A stretch of DNA of 64,000 nt, from positions 1,240,001 through 1,304,000 of the forward strand of contig NEEC01000020.1 in assembly GCA_002189035.1 (NCBI GenBank), read 5' to 3'. Of the stretch, positions 46,628 to 57,832 are shown one piece after another (the stretch's first letter is position 1; each line of letters starts with the position of its first letter). The notes under the pieces were generated by a model. It was given only the letters and a program-made list of their open reading frames with translations, was not told the origin of the DNA and did no database searches. A program made the position numbers and the translations under genes. Source of the stretch: Utricularia gibba. Its lineage: Eukaryota; Streptophyta; Magnoliopsida; Lamiales; Lentibulariaceae.

Positions 46628-49600
46628 CTTACCAAGTGTTTGTCAGATTCCATTTTTTCTTTTTTTTTGTTGGGACAGCGCGGATTGCCCACCCATAAAC
46701 GATACAGTATTTGCTCGGATATAGGTTTTTTCACTCACTACATTTTAAAAATAAGACCAAATAATATAAAGATTTATACCAAACATGTGTAGCAACTTGG
46801 GAAATTTCTAAACAGATGGGTAATGGCTTGCATTGCCATTTGTCTCGAAATATAGGTGTAGAGACTATAATCGCATTGAGAGGATGCCTAAATAGATAGG
46901 TGCCCAAATATAAGTGAAGAGAAATGCACGAAAGCAATAAAGGGATAGTGTCTCAAAAGAATTGTTACATATCATTTTCCCAATAAAGTTTGAATAAAAA
47001 AACATAAAACATAGGATTTGCATTATAAATATCGATCATAGAAAGTTGAGATTTTATGAAAGTTGAACTTTCTTTCACATAAGGAATGGCTAAGCCTAAC
47101 AACCAACATGGAGCTCAATAATCTTCAAATTCCTCATTTAACACTTGTGCCATCTTAGGCGATCTAGAGGCTACAAGAAAGCCCACCCAAGCCTGTCAAT
47201 GCATCAAGCGGTACTCATTGGACAACATTAGGAGGTGAATTTGAAAAATAACCATCTTATTGTTACTGTATGTGAAAAATAATCATCCTAATTGTAAAAT
47301 TTTAATTTGACTATTAGTGTGTTTGCTGTAGAGTATAAAGGGGGATAATTAAATAGAAAAAGAAAAATAGGATGTTTGATAAGTAAGATAAATTATATTT
47401 AGTATAATTTATACCATGAATATGAGATAAAATAATGGGAAAATAAAGGTTGAGATAAAATTATATTATCATATACCCCCTCTTTATATACCTCCTCTTA
47501 TCCTTAGTATAATTTATTCATTTACCAAACACAATCTATATGAAAAATAATGTCAAGATGATTACTTTTCAAAACTGATCCAATATTAGGGGCTATAGCA
47601 CCTAAGAGCCTCATAACACACTATTTGTTAGTATTTCTATGAAATTAATATATTTACTGGTGAAATTTGGTGCTTTATATATACGGTTTTTAATATTTTG
47701 ATAATTTTAAGATTTTTTTATTTTTATCAGTAATATCATTAAAATAATGATGATAATATCTATAAGGAAGCAAGTTCAAGCACAAAAAGCAATGATCTTA
47801 TCAAATTCATCTATTTCAAAAACATACCTAGTATGAGATAGCAAAATATCCTCAACAGCAATCCTTCAAAATATCTTCAAGCTCACATTGGCATGAGTAA
47901 TGCAAACAATAGATAACCATATACCAGTAACAATCCTTGGTGCTATTTAGCTACAAGGGTTGAACCACCAATCTCTGGAATGACAAGGATAGTAGCCCAA
48001 TAACCTATCAAAACAAAGGCAAGGGAAACGCTCTGATGAACATTAGCTTGGAAATACAAAGGTCAGGATAGCCACCAATAACCTCCAAGCGTTAAATGGA
48101 AATGTTTAGTGCGAGCACCTCACATTCAACCCACAAGCTAAAAGTATAGAGGAGAACCTTAGAATCTCTCATTTATAAGCAAGCACCATTGACGATTAGT
48201 AAGGAGGTCATTAGACAACATCAAATGTCTAGGTACTGAACCAAACATCAAAAGTATGTGAAAATGCTTAAAGTAATAATGTGAAAATACTTGACCAACA
48301 TTCTTCAAATGATAAAAGGTCTGAAAATATGGCTAGATTGCTCTTGAATAACTTCTCATTCACTCTATTGAATAATTAAAAAAAAAAGAGATAGAAAGGA
48401 ATGAAAAAAAATTAAGGTGGCAATTATTTTCTTAGTGATTTTAAGTATGTTAATTCATTATTCTTATTTTATAAAGCTCTCTCCAAAGAGAAACTATTCG
48501 TGCATGTTTGAGCGATAATATGCCGCAAAGACAAGCATCCATGTACTTCATGCATCAAAAATCAAAATATGGTCATTCATGTTCTTCATGTACGATTTCT
48601 AAAATCAGGATTTTATTAATCTAAGTTTGAGATTACGAACAATTCTAATATCGTTATAACACCTTTCTATCGACATTACTATCAAAGGTAGGTTATTTTA
48701 AAATAATACTACTTATTAATTGTTATAGTATCATTCATAATTCAGTAGAATTAGCAAATCAATTATGTAACTAGAGTTATTTTACATAATTTGTGTTTTT
48801 CTTCACATTCCATTGTAACTCTTATAATTCACATCCTCACAAATAGATTAAACCAAATATGCATTAATAATTATTTCTGATTGAAAACTTCTTTTTAGAT
48901 GTTTGAGATCATTTTTGAATTCTCATACATATTTTTAGGGTTTTAAATAATAATTAAAAATAGGTAAAAAAAAATTTGTATAAAACAAAATCAAATCTCA
49001 GAATAAATGTCAAAAAACATATAATAAAACATTATCACAATAAATACTTATGGAAAGAGTTGTCAATCACATATACTCAACTCTAAAATTCGAAAAACAC
49101 TAAAAATAAAAGTTAAATATCAACATAAAAGTGCAGGACTCGACTACACGATTCCGAAAACAACTTCAATACTTTAGATGCTTCCAAGGCTAACAGTCTT
49201 TTATATGGGAAGAGATGTAAATCTTTTGACTAATATGATTTTCAGATATGAATCTTATCTAAGTCTTTTTGTTGACTGAGATAATAATTCAAATCTTCAT
49301 TCTTAATGCAAATTGGTTTTCTTTTGTGTTCAAATTCGTGTTCCTTTGGACCCATCTAGAATTTGGTTACAAACTATCTTTATATTGAACCGAAATTATT
49401 CTAAAAAATCACAAACATAATTTTGTCTAAAAAATATCAAATTAGTATGAATGCATGCAAAAATCGCTAAAAAAGATGGAAAAATGTATAGATAAAAGAT
49501 ATAAAATGATTCAAAAATACTATGCGAAACCATAATTTAGAGTGATAAAATGTTTCTCATCAGTAGTAGGGTTTGTAAGGAGTGTTATGTTCTATCTCTC

Positions 49601-49920
49601 TGCTGCGTTGTTTATGTTCCATGTTTACTTGAGTGGTGAGATTTAATTGTGGCAGGTTGTTGGTTTCCTTTTGTATTATATATTTTTTTTTCAAAAGAAA
49701 AAGTCTGGGCGGAAAATCGGGTAAAATATCACGAATAAAAAAAAATTACTGATTAAAAAAAAAGAATAAGCATCAATTTTGTCTGGAGCATATCCGCTCC
49801 CTTATGCTTTTTAACCACGGTGGTGACCGTGGCTCTCGGATTCCAACCATGGTTACTTTGACGATCGTCGATGTACGAACACGCGTACGGTAAAGATCAT
49901 CTTCCAACGGATATATTCTT
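46628..49920. other. AT-rich intergenic DNA with one MITE
   Basis: The first 100 bases are probably the 3' UTR of the METTL2-like gene. Apart from the small inverted-repeat element at 47371-47534 I see no gene, and chance frames are short. The text at 47780-48350 contains repeated phrases on both strands that may be decayed retroelement, but no motif was readable. Confidence 0.4.
47371..47534. mobile_element. Small inverted-repeat element (MITE)
   Basis: The left end tgtttgataagtaagataaa (47373 onward) and the reverse complement of the right end, tgtttggtaaatgaataaat (to 47531), agree at most positions over about 24 bases. The 164-bp element is AT-rich, non-coding and can fold on itself. Superfamily uncertain. 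Confidence 0.55.
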
Positions 49921-49930
49921 TCTCAGATTT

Positions 49931-49974
49931 TTATATAGAGTTCTATCCGCAGTTGCCCTCTCAAAAACCCTAGA
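49931..49974 (+). promoter_or_regulatory. TATA box and telo-box of the cyclophilin gene
   Basis: ttatatagag at 49931-49940 is a good TATA box 61-70 bp before the ATG at 50001. aaaccctaga at 49965-49974 is the telo-box word (AAACCCTA), common in 5' leaders of highly expressed and translation-linked plant genes. Confidence 0.65.
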
Positions 49975-50000
49975 AACAATTCCACTCTGTAGTGTTGAGG

Positions 50001-50525
50001 ATGGCGAATCCGAATCCGAGAGTCTTCTTTGATATGACCGTCGGCGGTGCGCCCGTGGGGCGGATCGTGATTGAGCTATACGCGGACATCGTTCCGAGGA
50101 CCGCCGAGAACTTCCGTGCGCTCTGCACCGGCGAGAAGGGGGTGGGCAGATCTGGGAAGCCTCTTCACTACAAGGGATCTTCTTTCCACCGCGTAATCCC
50201 TGGATTCATGTGCCAGGGCGGCGATTTTACCGCGGGGAATGGTACCGGAGGGGAATCGATCTACGGATCGAAGTTCGCGGATGAGAATTTCGTGAAGAAG
50301 CACACTGGACCCGGAGTGCTGTCGATGGCGAACGCTGGTCCAGGGACCAACGGTTCGCAGTTTTTCATATGCACCGCGAAGACCGAGTGGCTGGATGGGA
50401 AACACGTTGTGTTTGGCAACGTTGTTGAGGGACTGGATGTGGTGAAGGCGATTGAGAGGGTTGGATCTCAAGGTGGAAGGACCTCGAAGCCGGTCGTGAT
50501 CGCGGATTGCGGGCAGCTCAGCTAG
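50001..50525 (+). CDS. Cytosolic cyclophilin (peptidyl-prolyl cis-trans isomerase)
   Basis: Cyclophilins isomerise X-Pro bonds and bind cyclosporin A. This intronless gene encodes 174 residues with a complete single cyclophilin domain and no signal or transit peptide, so it is cytosolic. Active-site residues are all present: Arg64, Phe69, Gln72 ([16 protein letters not shown]), the [10 protein letters not shown] strand (117-126), Trp130 and His135. Residues 47-54 (GVGRSGKP) form the extra loop typical of plant cytosolic members. The ATG at 50001 (agg ATG gcg) is preferred to in-frame GTG/TTG codons upstream because it directly precedes [11 protein letters not shown], as in relatives. Codons are markedly G+C-rich compared with the surrounding DNA, as often seen in strongly expressed genes. 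Confidence 0.97.
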   Translation: MANPNPRVFFDMTVGGAPVGRIVIELYADIVPRTAENFRALCTGEKGVGRSGKPLHYKGSSFHRVIPGFMCQGGDFTAGNGTGGESIYGSKFADENFVKKHTGPGVLSMANAGPGTNGSQFFICTAKTEWLDGKHVVFGNVVEGLDVVKAIERVGSQGGRTSKPVVIADCGQLS

Positions 50526-51830
50526 ATCTGTCCCCCTTTTCCTCGAATCTCATGGATCTGAGGCTTTCTAGCTCTTTTTCATCACTATCTGCTACTCTAC
50601 TCTGTTTGTGTCGTCGTCTTCGAGTCTAGGACTTGCGCTGTTTCGGCCTCTCTTCTGTTGGCCGTCGTTAACCTGAGTCGAATAAGATCTTACCACCACA
50701 TCTCTGTGATCCAATCAGCAGCTTTCTCTCTATGTTTAAAAAGAACGAGACCGAGAGTCGGAAGCCGCCGTTGCGCCTAAAACAATCAATCAGGTCGATC
50801 ACCATGCTCAAAAATCGGAACTTTTTTAACATCTGAAACAATACTCTGGGTTGTTCCATAGATGTGATTGTGGCAAGGGCAATCCTTTCTGAAACTGGTG
50901 ATGATGCATGCTTGTAGCCAGCCAAGCCTGAGTTCCGAGAGACAGATGAGATGATCTGGTGAAACTCCCCTCTTCCTTACTCAATCTAACAGTACGAGGG
51001 TCAAACATGCCTATTGGCTACTGCGCCAACCTCCGGCGGCTCCATCCATATTCCATACATGGTGTCTGTGTCTGTGTCCTGGGAAAAGGGAACAACCACA
51101 GCTGGCAGAAGTGAAAGATGAGGAGGACAACAAAGATTCCCACGCTCTAAACTTAGAATTGCAGAAAAACTTTACCATAACACAGAAAAAGCGACGTGGA
51201 ACAAATAATACACAACTGTAAGCAACCTTGCTGTGTTCAAGAATTCAATGCTAGTCCAGTCGTACCAGAAGCGAGCGAGACAACCTCATAACTCTGAACT
51301 AATGACTGAAGAAAGAAAGAAAGAAAATGAGATGTAAAATGTGGGGCGCGATTCTGAAAAATACATAAAACCAGGGCCATGAAAACAAATCCATTATAAA
51401 TTTGAATAACGTTTGAAGGAGATGGATCATCTGCAGCTAGTGAAGTATAAGTTGACCCCTTTTTGTGCCTGTATTGTATTGATCTTGGCTTTTCATTCCT
51501 CCAGATTAAGGAAGGGTGAAGGGCCAACCCGAAAAGGGCAAGGACAAGGACAATCCAATACAATGATGGAATTCGATTGGCCTTCATGCAATGCAATGCA
51601 ATGCAATAGAGAGCACGTGATCCTCCTAGTAGTGCAAGACTTTCCTTCAACAGAAGCCTCTTATCAACACATGTGGGCATGCTGGTTGTATCAAATGACG
51701 CCTTCTCACGTGGATTTCACCTTTATTTGCAGTCTGCAGGGGCCGATAAAAATACACCACGGAGTGATCCTAGTGCGTATTATATAAAAATTATATTTTT
51801 AATTAATATTCTGGAATATTCATTCCTACG
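50526..51830. other. 3' flank of the cyclophilin gene and non-coding DNA
   Basis: The first 150-200 bases are probably 3' UTR. The rest has no recognisable gene; open frames at 51237-51680 (minus, 147 residues) and 51413-51787 (plus) overlap each other and lack known motifs. A pentanucleotide microsatellite (atgca, four full copies) lies at 51586-51607. Confidence 0.4.
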
Positions 51831-53350
51831 TCTTGAGGCTTAAGATATAACTAAGGCCTTGCAGCAATCTCAATGGAGAGGCGATAGAAGACGATAGAAA
51901 TAAATGACTGAAAAACACAAAACGTGGTGTCCGGTAGATCTCCCAGGATGAAGAAAATATCATAGTGGGTGCTCAAGACCAAATCCAACACTAATGGAAC
52001 ACTACAAAGGTATAAGGAAGGCTACGTTAGTTGTTGCTCAAGAACATGCTATAGCTGACTACTAGGATACATTTTTGCCGGCAGCCAGGTGAGCTTGTCA
52101 TAGTAGTGGCTATGCAAGAGCATGGGTGCATCATCTATCAAATCAAATGGATGTCAAATTCGCGTTCCTAAATGGGGAGCTGTAGGATTCAAAGTCTTTT
52201 TAAATTAGGTGTAAGCCTTGTATGGGCTTAAAAAAAGGCTCCTTATCCCTGGTATGAGAAACTAGATAAAAGTATTGCTGGAATTTGGTTTCGAAAAAAG
52301 CAAGAATAAAGCAGCGTTGTTTGTACTCCAGGAAGATACCCAAGGCATAATGATCAGAATGTCTTGGGTATCTATCTATGTAGATGACACAATGGTCACT
52401 GGAGATAATCCTTCTCTGATTTGTAGGTTCAAGGGATTCTTGAAAACCAGATTTGAGATGACTGAGCTTGGTCTTATGCATCAGAAATTTCTGGGGATTG
52501 TTCTCAGACCAAGTTCACCAAGAAACTTTCGAGGAAGTTGGGATTTTCAAATTGTTCTTTTTTTTTTTAACTCTTCGAATCCTACAGAACTTCAAATCTA
52601 TGCTGTCTAAAGATGGAAAGGCTGTGTATCTCATGTTCTGAATCACTCAGGTTCTTAGCAAATACAAGGCTAGATATCATGTGTTGCACCAGTTTGTTGT
52701 CTAGGTTCATGCACTATCCCATTGAACATCATCTCCAATGTGGGAAAAGAATAATCAGATACATGGCAGGAATGAAATCCTATGGGCTATTCTATGACAA
52801 AAGTAATAAAGAAATGTTTGGCTTTGTCGATTATGATTTCGCAGGAGCTCATGGCTTCTGAAGTACATTTGGATACTTCTTCACTATTGCATCTTTTGGA
52901 ATAAGCTGGATTTCAAAAAAAACCAATCTGACATATCAAAGTTCACAGCTGAAGCAGAATAAATGGCAGCCTCTCTCTCTTGTTGGAAACCATGCGTGTT
53001 GGTTGAGGAAGATACTCACATATGTAAAAGGAGGGGTTCAAACAACCACAGTGATATTTTGCAATTCCAATAGTGAGATTGCAATAATTAATAACCTAGT
53101 AACAAAATATATCTCAGTAGTTTATCATTGCATAAGAATCAAGAACTTAGCTTCGTCCATTGCTACTCAGAGGCATCGAGTGCATACATTTTTACGAAGG
53201 CCCTACCTTTGCATCAGTTTGAAACACTGAGAAATGAGCTCAGTTTGTTAGATGGAAAAATATTCACAAGGGTGATCAAGATTGTGAACGTCCCTCCATC
53301 CATCAAGCAGCAAAGAGACAGGAGTCGAATTGACCAAACAATAGTCAATT
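51830..53350 (+). mobile_element. Ty1/copia reverse transcriptase-RNase H relic
   Basis: Plus-strand translation with many stops shows only the 3' half of copia pol. It runs from the start of the reverse transcriptase (QSQWRGDR-like text near 51865) through VAQEHAI and AARV-like text (52030-52090), the intact catalytic motif SIYVDDTMVTGD at 52371-52406, and FEMTELGLMHQKFLGI (about 52455-52500), into RNase H near 52750-52990 (RYMAGMKSYGLFYDKS) and the end of pol near 53130-53230. No LTR pair was found. It lies between the cyclophilin gene and the 3' end of the METTL16 gene. Confidence 0.8.
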
Positions 53351-53972
53351 GAGAAGAAATCCCCTGAATTTAATCATCCCCTATTTTCGCGGAATCTGTT
53401 GTTGGTAGAACTTTTTAGAGTCCATTGCATTTTATCTATTTAGAATAAGTAGAGACCGATAATCAAGCTTAATTATCGTGTTGTTTATTGACATTGCTGT
53501 CTATTTATTTTCACTCATTGTGTGGACAATAACTATGTTCTTGATCAAAAAAGAGTGCATTTCAGTCAGCTTGTGTGCAAGACTCAGGAAGCATGAGAGT
53601 TGTGTCTACTGCTGTTTTCATTTCATCTTTAACACAAAGCACTTGACATCCGAGTTCTGAGGAAAGCACCCCAAACGAAGCAAATTGATACAAAGAACTG
53701 CTGGATGAAATTCTAGAGCAACATGAAGTTTCTGGATCCGAAGCTACTAACTAGTAGGATTTGCTGACAGCAATCAAATACTGTCCACAGGGTTTACTGA
53801 CGAGGAATTGGTTGATCCCTGCACCTTAAGGAGGGTGAGGAAGAGAAAGCTTGATCATCTATCTCGTATCTTGGCCTCAACATGTTACTTGCAACATTGA
53901 TTCCACAATCATTTGTCCACATTCTTGGAATAACAAACGAAGCAGTTGTATACATTTTTTTCATCACACGTT
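53351..53972. other. Downstream region of the METTL16-like gene
   Basis: Probably contains the 3' UTR of the minus-strand METTL16-type gene in its right part. No gene recognised. Confidence 0.35.
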
Positions 53973-55912
53973 CTATTTGGCTCCTATCCTTTCAGTACAG
54001 AACTTCGTCTTTAGAAACTCTTCCATCTGATGGAAAACTAACGAAAACAAATTTGAATTGTAGGTTTCACTCTGAAGCAATTTTCCCTTCACCAAGAAGG
54101 TTCCAGGTATTTGCTGAAACACCTACACATGGAACAGGCATGATGCTATTACCATGGCCCATATTCAAAGAAGGATACATAAAATAAGCATTTGGAAACT
54201 TCTGGAACTACCGTTATACGAAAACTCAGGACATCCTGTTGCCCATGCTTATCATCTTGAAATGTGTTGCCAGCACAATTTTTCAAAAATGCGTCAATCT
54301 GATCAGCTGATGCATTGACCTGTGGCATAAAAAAAAAGAGGAAACCCATGGATCATCTGGAAGAACTAAAGTGAACCAGCGAGGTGAATACGAGCTTATA
54401 CTTCAATGTTGAAGGCAGATGAATCTACTTTACAGGATACACCGATATTGATGAGGAAGGATTCAGCGTTCTGCAGCACATGGAGAGCACTATGCTGACG
54501 TTGAAGGCCCTAAAAATTTTATCAAGTCGCATATAAGGAAACAGCCGACTGCAGAAAAAACAATGGGGGGATTTTAATTTGGTATTCAACAAGTTTCAAA
54601 ACCTGCAACATAAATGACAGATTATTATCTCCAGTCGTGAGCAATCTAGTTTTTTTAATGGAAGCTGGAAAAAAAGACCAAGCGATTCCCCATCTCGATG
54701 TCCTTCCCTGGGAGAACTCAGTTGTCTTTACTACTGTGACTCCAGATCGCCATAGTTGAGGTACGAGGACGTTGAGGCTGACCTTTCTACCTACCATAGA
54801 AGTGAACCACCTACAATGAACAAAAGGATGGAATATCCAATTGATGTATTTGAATTGAAAGCTACATCATCAAAACATGAAACACTCGAATACCTAAATG
54901 TATACTTCATCTTTGTACTATCTTCAATGATGCGAGACACAAACGCAAGTTCACCACCAACAGAGACCATCTCCTCAGGAGTTCCTCCACAAGAAGTTTT
55001 GGGATTTAAACCTGCTTCCTCCATCGACTCAAAAAAGGGGGGGTTGCACATACAAAAGTCAAATTTCTCCCCCTCCTTGACAACGCCGAGAAGAATGGGT
55101 GGCCCAATATAGCTATTCTTATTGTTGGTGCTACTGTCACCACTCACAGTTGTGCTTGGAAATTCATCACCTTGACACATTATACCCGTCGTATCCACAC
55201 GCCTAATCTCAATAAGCCCAGATATTTGCTGATTGCTACTCACATTTTGGCTTGCCCACTCTATAGCTACATCAGTGACATCTACAAAAAAATTTCAAAA
55301 CGATTCAAACTTCTGGGAATAGAAGAAAATAGAATATATCCGGGAAGAATCTTCTTTTCTTAACGCGAAGAACCAAGTACCTGAAGCTACGAAGTTCCAC
55401 CTAAGAATGGACGCACCAAGAAGTGGATAAATGCAATTTGCCCCAGTCCCAATATCAAACCCTTTCACAGTATCACCCTTTTCGTTGTGCGCTGCTACAA
55501 CATCGCAGGCCAAAAGATCTTCTATCCAGTGTATGTAATTAGATCTATTGGTAACTGTTGGACACAGCTGCCCATCAGGAATCCACCTACAGTATTAAAT
55601 TTCACCGCATGAGCAGCACACAGTCAGCACGCAAAACTATAAAAGAAACAAGCAAGCATTGTGGCAATCAGCATCGAATTGTGGAATTCCGTACCAGTTT
55701 AGGCCATGGTCATGAAGCAGCAAAACTCGGGTCAACTCACGAGTAGCATTAAAATCTGTCCAGTCGATTCTGGGACGACTATCGCCAGAATAGAAGACAT
55801 AGGGCTCGAAACTCGGGTACAACGACGCTAACAACGAAAAGTCCGGTGGATTATCGCAGTACTTATTACGCGGGTGGATCTGCCGTTGCGCTTTCTTCCT
55901 CTTACCCGCCAT
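53973..55912 (-). CDS. FIO1: METTL16 / FIONA1-type U6 snRNA m6A methyltransferase
   Basis: METTL16 proteins methylate adenosine 43 of U6 snRNA (and some mRNA hairpins) in the nucleus; the plant member FIO1 affects flowering time and splicing. Seven exons, minus strand: 55912-55695, 55586-55381, 55281-54894, 54810-54603, 54509-54402, 54319-54212 and 54122-53973. Phases agree and give 461 residues. Seen: a basic N-terminal stretch (MAGKRKKAQRQIHPRNKY), PPDFSLLASLYPSFEPYV, IDWTDFNATRELTRVLLLHD, the SAM-binding FDIGTGANCIYPLLG (about residues 116-130), the catalytic NPPF at about 221-224 (FDFCMCNPPFFES), the SWFT-like RWFTSMVGRK, and GRTSRWGIAWSF. The C-terminal exons carry FRITVFQQIPGTFLVKG, a vertebrate-conserved region-like tail. 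An upstream in-frame ATG at 55969 would add 19 residues; 55912 is preferred because MAGKRKK matches relatives. Confidence 0.94.
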
Positions 55913-56221
55913 CGCCGTCCGGTGAAGCTGGTGGCGGTGGGTTTGAGCATTCGAATGGGCCTGGGCCATAAACTAATGGGCCGAGTACATTAGTACCTTT
56001 CCTAATGTGCTAGGGTTTATGAGGATTAACTCTGGATGATTGAATCCACGGTGGATGAGAATATCGCCCAAATAAGGACCGTTAGATTAATCCGGACCCC
56101 ACCGAGGAATTTTCAGTGAGTTTATTCGGGGAATGAAATCCGCAGATTCGCGAGGGCTGTATATAATTGCGTAGATATGAAGCGAAATGGAGTGTGAAGA
56201 AATATCTAGGGTTTTGTGGAA
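55913..56221. promoter_or_regulatory. 309-bp bidirectional promoter between METTL16 and GRP2-type genes
   Basis: The two start codons point away from each other with 309 bp between. Telo-box words occur at 56010-56019 (ctagggttta) and 56206-56215 (ctagggtttt). A TATA box (tatataa, 56160-56166) serves the plus-strand gene; none is evident for METTL16, fitting a housekeeping promoter on that side. Confidence 0.6.
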
Positions 56222-56749
56222 ATGGCGGACGGCGATGTGAAAAAGGGATCTGTTAAGTGGTTCAGTGTCGAGAAAGGTTACGGCTTCATAACCCCCGACG
56301 ACGGCAGCGAGGATCTCTTTGTCCACCAAAGCGCCATAAAGTCTGAAGGTTTTCGCACTCTCGCCGACGGCGAAGCTGTTGAGTATGTCGTCGAGCAAGG
56401 TAACGACGGCCGTGCCAAGGCGTGGAATGTCACCGGACCCGGTGGCTCGCAAGTCCAGGGAAGCACCCGCGGATCGTATGGAGGAAGAGGCGGCGGCGGC
56501 TACAACAGTGGAAGCCGCGGCGGCGGTCCTCGTGGCGGAGGCGGCGGAGGCGGCGGAGGCGGCGGAGGCGGCTGTTTCAAATGCGGTGAGAATGGCCATA
56601 TGGCTAGAGATTGCTCCCAAGGCGGGGGCGGTGGAGGCGGAAGGTATGGAGGCGGTGGCGGTGGCGGTGGCGGCGGCGGTGGTGGCGGCTGCTACTCGTG
56701 CGGTGAAGATGGGCATTTTGCTCGTGACTGCCCTAATTCTAACCGTTAA
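56222..56749 (+). CDS. GRP2: Cold-shock-domain, glycine-rich, zinc-knuckle protein (GRP2/CSP type)
   Basis: Plant cold-shock-domain proteins are RNA/DNA chaperones that unwind nucleic acid duplexes and help cold acclimation and development. This intronless gene encodes 175 residues. Residues 9-72 are the cold-shock domain with RNP1 (KGYGFI, 18-23) and RNP2 (LFVHQ, 32-36). Glycine-rich linkers cover about 74-117 and 134-156. Two CCHC knuckles follow: [14 protein letters not shown] (118-131) and [14 protein letters not shown] (157-170). Two knuckles is the short, GRP2-like arrangement (others have up to seven). The linkers contain uninterrupted Gly runs of up to 13-14 residues encoded by alternating ggc/gga/ggt codons, a site where length may vary. 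The leader holds a telo-box. Confidence 0.96.
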   Translation: MADGDVKKGSVKWFSVEKGYGFITPDDGSEDLFVHQSAIKSEGFRTLADGEAVEYVVEQGNDGRAKAWNVTGPGGSQVQGSTRGSYGGRGGGGYNSGSRGGGPRGGGGGGGGGGGGGCFKCGENGHMARDCSQGGGGGGGRYGGGGGGGGGGGGGGCYSCGEDGHFARDCPNSNR

Positions 56750-56929
56750 GCCCATTTCGGTTTCTGGTTGTTTGGTTTCGTCTGGATTTGAGTCCTTTCT
56801 TCTTTATTTTTACTAGCAGTTGGCATGCTGTATGAATCGGTGATTATTCATGAATGCATTGTCTACTGATCTGAATGTTTTGTTCGGCGCATCAATCTAT
56901 GCTGGGCGTAGGTCCTTACCTCAAATAAG

Positions 56930-57010
56930 TATTTGTTGAATACCCCTCATTTCACTAAAATTAGATGAATACCCCTCATTTTTTTTGTGCTTGTTGAATA
57001 CCCGTGACGA
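56930..57010. repeat. Triplicated 26-30 bp word downstream of GRP2
   Basis: gttgaatacccctcatttc (56937), gatgaatacccctcattttt (56965) and gttgaatacccgtgacg (56994) are three direct copies. They mark the point where genic DNA changes to AT-rich repeat and may be the end of an inserted element. Confidence 0.55.
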
Positions 57011-57309
57011 AATAAAATAATAAAACTATATTTGATATTATTTACAATAATAAATAATTTCATATACATACACATATATATATATAATTAATTTTTGTTG
57101 GTGATATGTAATGAATAATAAATTATAAAGATACAAATAAATAATTAGTAAAATATGCAAATATGCTAAAAATAAATAATAAATTTAATATTAATTTCAA
57201 ATAATTTAATTTAATTTAAATTAATTATAATATTTCATAAAATATAATTTATTAAATTACAAATTTAAAAATTAAAAAAAAAATACAAGACTTCCAAAGA
57301 TGTAGGTTA

Positions 57310-57385
57310 TATAACCCACACGTGTGCAACACGTATCCCACACTCGTGCAAGGTGCACCCACACCTGTATAAGGAATGGTTTCAT
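57310..57385. repeat. Sequence related to the MULE B tandem units
   Basis: Contains ataacccacacgtgtgcaac and repeats of ccacac(g/c)tgt-type words, resembling the units at 34786-35040. It adjoins a minus-strand MULE fragment. Confidence 0.45.
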
Positions 57386-57479
57386 GGGGATGGGCGTTTA
57401 CACCCGTCTTTACATTTAATCCCAACAAATTTATACAATTATAATATATTAAAATTTTAGCTTGTACATACCTCTACTT

Positions 57480-57832
57480 CAAGATGCATTAGTGATGTTA
57501 AAAGAAGTATTTTTTAGTGCAATGACCATGTCGACACCAAACAATGCATTAATAGCATGGAACACACATCGCAAAGAGTAATCATCGATAATGGGAATAG
57601 AGTTTGGTACACCCAATTCGCATTTGATATATCAAACAATAATTCTAAGGGAAGATTGATTTGGATTCGTACCTATTATAGCATATAAACGATAACATAA
57701 TCCTTCAAACTTGATCCCTCTTTTGAGATGAAGATATTTGTTCGACGCTTCATCAAACATCATGTGAATAGTAAACTCATTGAAATCATTGTCACGACAA
57801 AATACACATACCTCTACGAATGAAGTAGACAT
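57480..57832 (-). pseudogene. N-terminal fragment of a MULE transposase
   Basis: A minus-strand open frame from 57832 to 57632 (FVEVCVFCRDNDFNEFTIHM, then GLCYRLYAIIGTNPNQSSL) continues past a stop as IIDDYSLRCVFHAINALFGV. The pattern (L-x-x-R-L-Y-A-x-I-G-x-N, then D-D-x-S-L-x-x-x-F) is that of the N-terminal domain of plant MULE proteins. The rest of the transposase is absent on both sides. Confidence 0.45.

Noticed and set aside
50076-50471. 131-residue minus-strand frame opposite the cyclophilin gene
   Set aside because: Pure shadow of the G+C-rich cyclophilin coding sequence.
51237-51680. 147-residue minus-strand open frame downstream of cyclophilin
   Set aside because: Overlapped by an equally long plus-strand frame, includes a microsatellite-coded stretch and shows no known motif or splice support.
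56087-56755. 222-residue Ala/Ser-rich minus-strand frame and the 145-residue plus frame 56379-56816
   Set aside because: Both arise from the GGN repeats of the GRP2 gene read in other frames.
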